Below, piece by piece: positions 48,688 to 57,212 of a stretch of DNA of 64,000 bases (within the stretch, counting starts at the first letter, position 1; each line of letters begins with the position of its first letter). Source of the stretch: Saccharomycopsis crataegensis (Eukaryota > Ascomycota > Saccharomycetes > Ascoideales > Saccharomycopsidaceae); assembly GCF_037102585.1 (NCBI RefSeq), contig NW_027043822.1:521001-585000 (forward strand), in the 5' to 3' direction. The translations under genes and the position numbers were made by a program. Under the pieces are notes generated by a model that was not told where the DNA came from, did no database searches, and saw only the letters and a list, made by a program, of their open reading frames with translations.

Positions 48688-49158
48688 TCACTGGTCTGCT
48701 TCAACCTTTTTCTTGATAGCATCATTGAATAACCCGAATGCATTTGACAATTCAGCACCTTTAAGTTTATTGTACAATGGAAACAAAACACCTTTAAAGG
48801 ATTCACCGTGGGTAAGTTTACATTTACCTTCTGGCAATTCTTCAAACTTAAAGAAATGAGTACCGCCAAAGAACCAATCACCTAAGAGCTTCCCATGCCA
48901 TGAGAATTTTTCGGGAGTGTTGCTCACCACAACAGGATAGAAAGTCATCCCAGTGATCTCTACTTTTAATCCACTCCCCACCAATGGACCTTTATCTGGC
49001 TTGGCGTCGGTATTTGATTCAGGGGCATTTGTGACCTCGATTGACTTGATAAACTGACTCCAATTTGGCAAGTCTGAGAAGTTTAAAAGGGCATCACGAA
49101 CAACAGACGGAGAGGCATTGATCTCAGTAGCTTTGCTAAGTTCGAATTCGCACACCAT
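48688..49158 (-). CDS. SRPBCC (START-like) fold protein of unknown ligand
   Basis: The product is 156 residues with no signal peptide. The pattern ATEINASPSVVRDALLNFSDLPNWSQFIKSI, then GSGLKVEITGMTFYPVVV, PEKFSWHGKLLGDWFFGGTHFFKFEE, and the C-terminal long helix NAFGLFNDAIKKKVEA is that of small SRPBCC/polyketide-cyclase-like proteins. They bind hydrophobic molecules in a helix-grip pocket. Similar single-domain proteins are scattered in fungi and bacteria. I do not know the ligand and see no catalytic residues. It lies between the PDI gene and CLF1 with its own promoter. Confidence 0.8.
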   Translation of the reverse strand: MVCEFELSKATEINASPSVVRDALLNFSDLPNWSQFIKSIEVTNAPESNTDAKPDKGPLVGSGLKVEITGMTFYPVVVSNTPEKFSWHGKLLGDWFFGGTHFFKFEELPEGKCKLTHGESFKGVLFPLYNKLKGAELSNAFGLFNDAIKKKVEADQ

Positions 49159-49729
49159 GGTAATTTATTATTAGTTGAATAATATATTAAATAGAGTGAT
49201 CGAGGGATATGAAAGCAGGGATCTTCGCCACTTTTTAAATCCCATATTTTTGTAGTGCATTTTGCCTCCGCTGGCGGGAATTTGTCGGAGATTACTACAA
49301 TATATGTCGGTTATAAGAAGGATTTAAGGTGCAGCATGCGGCGTGTAGAGCGTAAAATAATTCAAATGGAAATCAGTATACGGAAGCAAAGTTCTGTCGG
49401 ACAAAGCTACATCTTAATTCCGAAACCTTTAATATAGTACCGAAATCTGCGCTTTACCTTATTGTATAATTACATTACTCATCTTAGTATCCTCATTTCA
49501 TGGAGGTGTTGGGTGCTCGGTATTGGTGCTCAGCAATATAATAAGCTTTTCCAGAAAAAAGAAGAAAAGATATACAAGCTTCCATAATAGGACCCCTATA
49601 TAATAAAATAAAACAATCATTTCATCAACATTAAACTAAGACATCATATATTGTATATTACATTTGCCAAAAAATTGAACAATAAAATTCGATATAACGA
49701 TAATACTAAATAGGTTGTTGTTCCAACTG
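49159..49729. other. Spacer between the SRPBCC gene and CLF1
   Basis: This region of 571 bases lies between two minus-strand genes. A 60-codon frame at 49255-49437 has no recognisable similarity. I see no further feature. Confidence 0.5.
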
Positions 49730-51781
49730 TTACTTTCTTTTCTTCCATTTTTGGGCATTTTGCAAAAACTTTAACATTGCATTATCCTTCTCGATATCAT
49801 CAGGGAACTTGTATTCTATGATTTCTTCTTCCGAGTCTTCCTTGGTCTTCTTTACTAGCGTAGGTAACCTCCTGGAAACATTTTCAATGCTTGCCTCATC
49901 CCCATAGACATCTTCAAACTGCTTGTAAGCTTCTATTAATAGGACTCTCTTGTCCACCAGTTCTTGGCTCTTAAAATATTTAAGTCCGTCTTCAAACACA
50001 CGTCTAGCATTTTCAACAGATTCAGGAGTAGCAGAAATTTCAATTTCTTCATCTTCCTCGTTCTCAAGAATTTGACGTAGTTGAGCCTCATTTGGAGCCG
50101 TGGCTTCAAACAATGCTATTTTAATCCAGACTTTCACATTTTGCTTATTCATTTCCAAAACTCTTTCCAAAACCCCTCTCGCTTTGTCATAATCGTATAC
50201 CTCTTCCGATAAGAAATTAACATATTTGTACCATACAATCAAGCTATTGTTAATCGCTGGTTCAGCAGTGGCAATTTCATAAATTCCTGTGGCTCTGTCA
50301 TGATCGCCTAAATTCGTTTCAAGAGTGGCATATTCTAGCCAGACGTTTATCAAATGAGGGAACTTGATGAGATAATTTTCATATAGCTTCCTCACTCTAT
50401 CCATTTCTTTCAAAGACTTTTCAAGACTGATATAATATTTGAAAGTTTTTGGCTTACCATGGATACCAAGTGATCGTCCAAGTATTCTTCTTGCGTCAGT
50501 TAACTTGTGTTGGCGAATTTCAAATTCAGCATAGTTTATCCATACTTTGCTGAATGTAAATGATTCATGAGGTATGATCTCAAGAAGTCTTTTGTATAAT
50601 TCTCTGGTTTTTTCAATATCTTTCATATCTAACTCGACAAAATATAAATACCTAATCCATAAATAGATATACTTCTTCCATTCCACAGTTTTTTTGGTAT
50701 TAATTAAAGGTTTATTATTAACCGCCATTTCATAAACTTCTATCAAACCATTTTTATCAGCAGACAATTCCTGCATCAAAGTTATGTAAACCCACCACAA
50801 ATCATAATCTGTAGGATTCTTTTCTAAATCTTCATCATACACAGCTTTTCTTTTGTTCAACAACAATAAGTTGGTTCCATCATTATCATAGTCGCCATAT
50901 TTCTTCTCAAATATCAAATATTTATCAAATAATTTCTTAGAAAACTCTTTTGGTAGTTTATTTAGTCCAAACTTAAACAACAATCGACTTCTTTCAAATT
51001 CACTTCGTGACGCTTCAAATTCGATCCATCGTATCAAAACATCCTCCACTTGATCTTCTTTATCAATCTGAAACAAAGTATCTACTGCAGTTGTAAACAC
51101 CTCTCTGGTAATATCAGAAGAGCCATTTTTATCCTCGCAGTTTCCCCATTTAATCCATGTCACACTATTTGGATACACAATGACATATTTTTCAAATATC
51201 TTTCTCAAATTTTCCATATTGTTACCGTTTCTTCTTTCCATATTGATATAAGTATCATAGACATTTGATCTAGGTTCGTACAATAGCCATCTTTCAAAGA
51301 TATTTCTCGCACCTTGAATATTTCCCAACGATTCTTCAAGTTGGGCGTAGTAAAACCACACTTTATCGACAAAAGGTAGGATACGAATAGCTCTCTCTAG
51401 CAAGTTTCTGGCATGATTAATACTTTTATTCTTCAATTCTAAATCGGCGTATCGAATCCATAGTTGGACATTATCCTTATTGTAACCTAAAGCCCTTTCA
51501 AAAATCGATCGTACTCTCGCCATCTCATGTTGCGAAAATTCAAAATTCGCATAATTGAGCCATGATTTGACATTATGGTAGTCTTTTCGAAGATGTTTCT
51601 CAAACTCCGATCTTTTTCTTCCTTGGAATTCCTTTGATTCCTCGAGGTCGGCTATTTTATGGGCAAGGTCATCTTCATTCAACGGCATCACCGCTTGACT
51701 TTCGTAAGCCTCTTGTAGAAGAGATTCCGCCGTCAACTGTAGTGACGCGGGGTTTTTATTTTTTTGTGATCCTTCTGACAT
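49730..51781 (-). CDS. CLF1: Splicing factor Clf1/Syf3 (HAT-repeat, crooked-neck family)
   Basis: The product is 683 residues, as expected (Saccharomyces 687). The N-terminal conserved block ESLLQEAYESQAVM and DLEESKEFQGRKRSEFEKHLRKDYHNVKSWLNYANFE is followed by about 15 half-a-TPR repeats with the W-x-x-Y/F-A-x-x-E pattern (LWIRYADLELKNKSINHARNLLERAI and so on). Clf1 is a scaffold of the Prp19-associated NineTeen complex and is needed to admit the tri-snRNP. Only one in-frame CTG codon is found (49958-49960, residue 608), useful for testing the genetic code. Confidence 0.96.
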   Translation of the reverse strand: MSEGSQKNKNPASLQLTAESLLQEAYESQAVMPLNEDDLAHKIADLEESKEFQGRKRSEFEKHLRKDYHNVKSWLNYANFEFSQHEMARVRSIFERALGYNKDNVQLWIRYADLELKNKSINHARNLLERAIRILPFVDKVWFYYAQLEESLGNIQGARNIFERWLLYEPRSNVYDTYINMERRNGNNMENLRKIFEKYVIVYPNSVTWIKWGNCEDKNGSSDITREVFTTAVDTLFQIDKEDQVEDVLIRWIEFEASRSEFERSRLLFKFGLNKLPKEFSKKLFDKYLIFEKKYGDYDNDGTNLLLLNKRKAVYDEDLEKNPTDYDLWWVYITLMQELSADKNGLIEVYEMAVNNKPLINTKKTVEWKKYIYLWIRYLYFVELDMKDIEKTRELYKRLLEIIPHESFTFSKVWINYAEFEIRQHKLTDARRILGRSLGIHGKPKTFKYYISLEKSLKEMDRVRKLYENYLIKFPHLINVWLEYATLETNLGDHDRATGIYEIATAEPAINNSLIVWYKYVNFLSEEVYDYDKARGVLERVLEMNKQNVKVWIKIALFEATAPNEAQLRQILENEEDEEIEISATPESVENARRVFEDGLKYFKSQELVDKRVLLIEAYKQFEDVYGDEASIENVSRRLPTLVKKTKEDSEEEIIEYKFPDDIEKDNAMLKFLQNAQKWKKRK

Positions 51782-52417
51782 TATGGTTCATTCGTTAGAT
51801 CCTTGAACTTTTCAGATATCTGGTCTTTATGCTGTTGGATATTTCTTCTCTCTGAAGGTTGTTCACCTTTGTTTACCAGAAATTTTTCTCGCATTTGACC
51901 TCCTCGCGGGCACTTAACCCCGTATTAGCAGTACCCACCATGATTAATTATTATGAGGCTAATTGGTTTTCCACAATTACAAAACTAGCCACTAAGATAA
52001 ATATACATATATATATGTGCACGCGTTTCTTATAAGAGAATATAATTTATGATACTAACAACAAAAGCGAGAGAAATAAATATCAAGAGAAAAGACGAAA
52101 AGAAAAAAAAAAAAAGTAAAAATAGCCACCCAAAAATAACACTAGAAAAATGACACTAAAATAGAAGCCATTTCTCATAAAAACTAAGTAGCAAGTCTTT
52201 AAATTCAAATAAACCATATCCCAGATTAAAAGAAAACAAATAAAAAAAATATAAGAAGGTTTCAAAAGTGAAAAGAATAAAAAGAGAACAAAAATAAACA
52301 AACACAAGAAATATCAAATGTGTGGAAATGTTCGATCAATAAACAAAAAATAAATTTAAATAAAAAAAATAAAAAAATGCAGTTCTGTAACTACAGTTCA
52401 GTTCACATATTCCATCT
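51782..52417. other. CLF1 promoter / SWE1 downstream region
   Basis: The left half is the CLF1 upstream region. The right half (52080-52380) is an A-rich tract whose complement gives a T-rich 3' region for SWE1. A 74-codon minus-strand frame there is a low-complexity artefact of Phe and Leu. Confidence 0.55.
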
Positions 52418-55400
52418 CTACCTGTAGTTCATATTTCTATGAGGAAACTCTTCTTCTCCGGTTCCCTCCTTATCTTGGACATTAAATTTGCCCATAGAAT
52501 ACCGATCTAGCACATGAGGGAAGCCGTCGAGATATTCCCTCATGGTGCAGCCACCATTACTAGCTCCAGCAGTGGAATCTTTCTTCACTAAAGTAAGATT
52601 ACTCAAATTATCAACATATTCATAAGAGTCTGAGCGGTTGAAAGCATAATCATCTTCTTCATCGGTACCCATAACATCATCCAAATTCAACTGTGGACCG
52701 TATTCTCCTTCATAGATAATCGCCCCTGCCTTGCGCTTCAATTCGATATATTGAAGCTCATATAAATTAATAAGTTCTGTTGCAGATGGCCTATTCTTTG
52801 GATTCGGTTCAATCATCCAATGGACCATCAAATCAAGAGTGTTTCCATCACGTAAAAACGTTGTTCTTGAGGCATTGCTCACATTGCTATGATTTGACAA
52901 AAGACTATTAACCGTTGGCATATTCGGTTGGCTAGCAGCAACGGCATGTGAGATCGTGTTAATCATAGAGTTTTCGTAATTAAACAAGTTGCTGCCTGAA
53001 TCACTCGTCAAACTGGAGTAATTCTTGCTAAGAGAGGAGTTTATATTCGTACGTGACGTGGTGGCAGTCGAGGCAGTACTTGTATAGTTTGAATTTACTG
53101 ATGTAGAAGCAGTATGTTGATGTGATGGTTTCGTATCATGAATGGCCAAGTCACGGAAAGACAATCTTCCGGCATCACTAAGATCACCAGATCTCAATTT
53201 TTGCCAACTAACACCGTTATCTGGCAAATAAATGTTGGCAGCAATTTCAACAATTATTAATCCAAGTGAAAAGATATCAGCGGCAGAACTGTATTCAGAT
53301 TTCAATAAGATTTCAGGCGCAATATATTCTCTATCACCTTCCTTTTCCATACTGACGCCACTATCTTTCTCTCTTTTCTTTCCTTGTTGATCTTCATTAG
53401 AATTGATTTCACCATCACTGGAGAAAATTTTGGAATCCCTCTTCTTTTCAACATACTGTTTGTTTGTAATGTCTTCCATCTTGGTTGACAACCCAAAATC
53501 ACCAATCTTGAGTGAACCTTCAAAGTTAATGAAAATGTTGGCAGGTTTCAAGTCCAAATGCAAAATTCCGTTTTCATGCAAGAAATTTAATCCAAATAAA
53601 ACTTCAGTTACGATTTTCCAGACACGGAACTCATCCAATTTTTGATCAGAATTCTTCAATAGAAATTTATCCAATGAACCTTCTTCGCAGAATTCAGTCA
53701 CGATATAGTTGTAACTATTTATCGAAAAGTTGGAAACGTAGTTGATGAGATATTCCGAACCAGTAAATTTCCGAGCGTTCTTCTTGAGATTATTCAAAAT
53801 TGAAATTTCTTCATCAGGATTACAATTGACCAAACTCACATCATATCCAACTAATCCTAGGATGAACTCCTTGTCAGCAGTATTTTCAAATCTCAAAGCA
53901 TACTCGCCATCACTTTGATATCTAGCAGCACGCTTGCTAAGCTTCACTGGACGTTTGCTTCTCTTAATGGCGTACTTGTAATTTTTGTAATCACACTCGA
54001 AAACTAGAGAAAACTCACCCTCTCCAGAAAGCCTAATGTTACTGCCAAGTTTCGAAACCAAGAAATCATCAGTAGCTCCCAAACGAGTTTGATTTGGTGC
54101 TTGAGCATCAGCGATGAGGATATCTGGAGATGGCTTCAGTTGAGTTTCATTTGAAGCGATGATATCTTCATAAAACCGACCAGTTGGAGTAACGGTGTTG
54201 ATATCCTCGTTTAAATTAATGGATGAGCTGTTTGGCGTCTTGAGAACACTAGTATTAGCTCTAGCTTCAGTAAATGGGAAGGACCTCTGAACCGTGTCTA
54301 CCGGTGTAACTATGTCATCGGTTGAACATATCCCCCTGAACGAGTTTGCTTTATTTTCATACAGTGGAAAACGTGAAGGATTAATATTCTCCTTATTGGA
54401 AGGCACTTTTCTCAGTCTGTTGAAAAATGAAATATTGTTAGATGCTGCCTGGTGCTTGAGGGTACTATCGTTTTCGGATTCATCAGTATTATGCAATGAT
54501 AAATTATGGTATTTAGAAAAAGATGCTTTGGTTGGGGTTTCAGTATAATAATTATCAGTTTCTGAATTGATCATTTCGTCTTCATAATCCAAATCCTCAT
54601 TCAATTTCACATCTTTATTTTTCCCGTAAAAATTCTGACTCGTCTTCATATTTACCTTTGGAGAAATTGAATCTGCCAAAGTATTAATTGATTTGAAGTT
54701 CGGGGATCTAACAAGTGAAGATGTGCTCCCATTTTGATTAGTTAAATAAGTATTGTTCTTGATGGAAGGAGAATTGGACAACCAATTAGTAGTTGGGCTC
54801 AGATTCATCATGTTGACACTGTGGTCGGCAGTTAAATTGCAAAGCATATTATTGGGACTGTTAAAGTTACTGCGGTCATCATTAATTTTTTCATTACCCC
54901 CTTGATCTCGCTTCTTGCCATTAAAGTATCCATTTCTTGAATTGTTGATTGAATCATCACTGGCATTAACCTTCAGATTGAACAAATTATCATCTCCTAA
55001 TTTGTTGAGATTGAGTGGAATGTCACTTAATGGGGCCAACGATGGTCTGGATGACACAGACTTGAGTTTATCCTTTATTTTTTTGCTTGATGGTGTATTT
55101 GAAGGTGATAAAATTTTTTCAACAGATGACGGTGAATTTGATGTGGCACTTGAATATTTACCATTGCCCAAGTTTCTGGAATCGGGCGAAAAGGATGAAT
55201 TGGAGGAAAATTTTAAAAATCTTGATGATTTTTTCAAATTGAAATTCGGGGAGGGGATTTTCAGAGATGCGGGAGAAAAATTTAATTCTAGCGATTTTTT
55301 GTCAAAGTTTGGTGAGTCTAACATCATCATGTCCGAATCATTGTGATCACCAGCTTCACTTTTCTTTACACTATTCAACACGTTTCTATTGTTGAATATA

Positions 55401-56536
55401 TCGTTCACATTTTCATCAGAGTATGAAACGTATGTGCTCAATCTTGATCTTGGTTTCTCCACAGTCATCATTAGTTTTGAGGAGCTGAAAGAATTGTTAA
55501 CAGCATTCTTGCACGGAGTGTCAGGAACAGGCTTAGAGAATGTAAGTCCTCCCTGATTGTTAAGAATATTTCTGCTGTCAAGAGCATTTGCGCCATGCTC
55601 ATTATTTGCAAAAAATAGTTGGCTATTTTTATTTTGAATGAATGGAGAATCTGGCATTTTAAGAGGAGTTGAACTGGTAAAATTATTCTTTTTTGACATG
55701 AGGCCAGAAGACAGGAATGCGGCTTGGAAAGGCTTAACAAGCCTGTAAGAATGTGATAAATGTTTGTTTTTGTTTGATCTATTGTTGAGTCTCTGTATCA
55801 GAGAATTGTTTTTATTGTTTCCGCTAAGATTTCCTGTTTCCATATTTCTTAAGCTAAATATCTGTGGCGCATCCTTAGCATTTTGTCCCTTTGAGGAACC
55901 CTTAATTCCTCTTGTTTTTATGTCTGACGTTGACTGGGAGTTTTTAAATGTGAATTTAAACTCTGACTCCTTAGGTAGCTCATTATTCACACCTCCGACA
56001 AGTTTCATAGTTGACTTTGATGGTTCTTTCAAATTGCTGAATATGCTTGCGGTGGATTTAATGGTATTGTTGCTCTGTAATGACGAGCTCGGTACTTTGC
56101 GCATAGTTGAGAAAAGCGAGTTAGTTGTTGATCGCGAAGGGGTGGAGTCACTGACATTAGTTTCGTCATCATTATCATCTTTGAAAGGAGACCAATTCTC
56201 AACATCAATCTCAATATTATTATTATCATTGTAAGCATTGTTTCGTACTCTTCTAAATTGTGAATGAGAGAATTTGAATAGTTTATTGCAGTTGGCTATG
56301 TTCGGCGAAATAGAGTATGTTCTCTTTCCATTAATTTTTCTTTGCGGTAATGTCTGTGTGTCAGTTTTCGTTTTGATGTCAAAACTTCCAGGATTATTTT
56401 CATTCTTGGAATCATTGCGCACACCACTATGAGATTTGGTGCTGGATAGTAGTGCATCGTTATTTATAGATAGGTTGAATAGCGCGGTGGAACGCTTGAG
56501 ACCCAGACGACCTAGTCCGTTCTCAGAAAAGCTCAT
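52418..56536 (-). CDS. SWE1: Wee1-family kinase Swe1
   Basis: The product is 1372 residues, longer than Saccharomyces Swe1 (819). The N-terminal about 830 residues are Ser/Asn-rich, disordered and full of SP/TP sites, suited to regulation by Cdk and Clb phosphorylation. The kinase domain begins near residue 835 (LSGEGEFSLVFE glycine loop, then YAIKRSKRPVKLSKRA). It has FCEEGSLDKFLL, the Wee1-type catalytic loop HLDLKPANIF near residue 991, DFGLS near 1012 and REYIAPEILL after a roughly 40-residue insert. The HLDLKPAN sequence is diagnostic for the family. Swe1 puts the inhibitory phosphate on Cdc28 Tyr19 and is controlled through septins and Hsl1/Hsl7. A second insert (about 1140-1240) follows. 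Confidence 0.93.
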   Translation of the reverse strand: MSFSENGLGRLGLKRSTALFNLSINNDALLSSTKSHSGVRNDSKNENNPGSFDIKTKTDTQTLPQRKINGKRTYSISPNIANCNKLFKFSHSQFRRVRNNAYNDNNNIEIDVENWSPFKDDNDDETNVSDSTPSRSTTNSLFSTMRKVPSSSLQSNNTIKSTASIFSNLKEPSKSTMKLVGGVNNELPKESEFKFTFKNSQSTSDIKTRGIKGSSKGQNAKDAPQIFSLRNMETGNLSGNNKNNSLIQRLNNRSNKNKHLSHSYRLVKPFQAAFLSSGLMSKKNNFTSSTPLKMPDSPFIQNKNSQLFFANNEHGANALDSRNILNNQGGLTFSKPVPDTPCKNAVNNSFSSSKLMMTVEKPRSRLSTYVSYSDENVNDIFNNRNVLNSVKKSEAGDHNDSDMMMLDSPNFDKKSLELNFSPASLKIPSPNFNLKKSSRFLKFSSNSSFSPDSRNLGNGKYSSATSNSPSSVEKILSPSNTPSSKKIKDKLKSVSSRPSLAPLSDIPLNLNKLGDDNLFNLKVNASDDSINNSRNGYFNGKKRDQGGNEKINDDRSNFNSPNNMLCNLTADHSVNMMNLSPTTNWLSNSPSIKNNTYLTNQNGSTSSLVRSPNFKSINTLADSISPKVNMKTSQNFYGKNKDVKLNEDLDYEDEMINSETDNYYTETPTKASFSKYHNLSLHNTDESENDSTLKHQAASNNISFFNRLRKVPSNKENINPSRFPLYENKANSFRGICSTDDIVTPVDTVQRSFPFTEARANTSVLKTPNSSSINLNEDINTVTPTGRFYEDIIASNETQLKPSPDILIADAQAPNQTRLGATDDFLVSKLGSNIRLSGEGEFSLVFECDYKNYKYAIKRSKRPVKLSKRAARYQSDGEYALRFENTADKEFILGLVGYDVSLVNCNPDEEISILNNLKKNARKFTGSEYLINYVSNFSINSYNYIVTEFCEEGSLDKFLLKNSDQKLDEFRVWKIVTEVLFGLNFLHENGILHLDLKPANIFINFEGSLKIGDFGLSTKMEDITNKQYVEKKRDSKIFSSDGEINSNEDQQGKKREKDSGVSMEKEGDREYIAPEILLKSEYSSAADIFSLGLIIVEIAANIYLPDNGVSWQKLRSGDLSDAGRLSFRDLAIHDTKPSHQHTASTSVNSNYTSTASTATTSRTNINSSLSKNYSSLTSDSGSNLFNYENSMINTISHAVAASQPNMPTVNSLLSNHSNVSNASRTTFLRDGNTLDLMVHWMIEPNPKNRPSATELINLYELQYIELKRKAGAIIYEGEYGPQLNLDDVMGTDEEDDYAFNRSDSYEYVDNLSNLTLVKKDSTAGASNGGCTMREYLDGFPHVLDRYSMGKFNVQDKEGTGEEEFPHRNMNYR

Positions 56537-57212
56537 TTGTATCTCTTTGATTTTCTCGTTGAATATATATATATATATATATATTGGTTATTGTCCTGGG
56601 AATACCCTTTTGATAATACTAATGAAGAAGTGGGAACACCAATTGTTGAGTGATAAGAATAACGCGCTTTTTCTGGATTGAAGTAGCAAATTAAATTTCA
56701 CTGGACCTTTTTAGTTGTCTAGTTGTATATGTATATATGCATATACATATATATCTATTCCGTTCCACGATATGGTAGCTATTTGATTCTTATGGTGATT
56801 CACTCCTTCTTCACTAACAGTTCGCGGTTGTTTTCATTCCCAACATAAGTCGAGTTTTTTTTTTTTATTATTATTTTTCCCTGGCAGAAAAAAAAAATAC
56901 CCGGTGCACGTAACCACAAATTATTTTGTACACTGTCAACCACCTTTTTGTTTACCAGCCTTCGCTGAAAATTATACCTGGTGTGTATATTGTATACACA
57001 ATACCCATTTGCATTAACTGGTAATACCGCAATATTAGAGCTGGTAATTTTTTAAAAGTCACTCAAGCACTCAGTTTACAGAAATTCAAGCGAGATAAAT
57101 TATATATGTTTATTATACGTCTAAGTCATGGTATGCATCATCTACTCCTTCGTGGAAGAAAGGCAACCTCTTGTTCATGGAATATGTCTTTTTAACTCAA
57201 GTGCAATTCTAT
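56537..57212. promoter_or_regulatory. SWE1 upstream region and downstream end of the WDR20-like gene
   Basis: An (AT)11 tract lies at 56563-56584 directly in front of SWE1. A second AT-palindromic segment (TATATGTATATATGCATATACATATATAT type) lies near 56725-56755. I see no clear SBF or MBF site. The right half is the 3' region of the WDR20-like gene. Confidence 0.5.
56563..56584. repeat. (AT)11 microsatellite
   Basis: A perfect AT dinucleotide run of 22 bases lies about 25 bases upstream of the SWE1 start. Confidence 0.95.
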
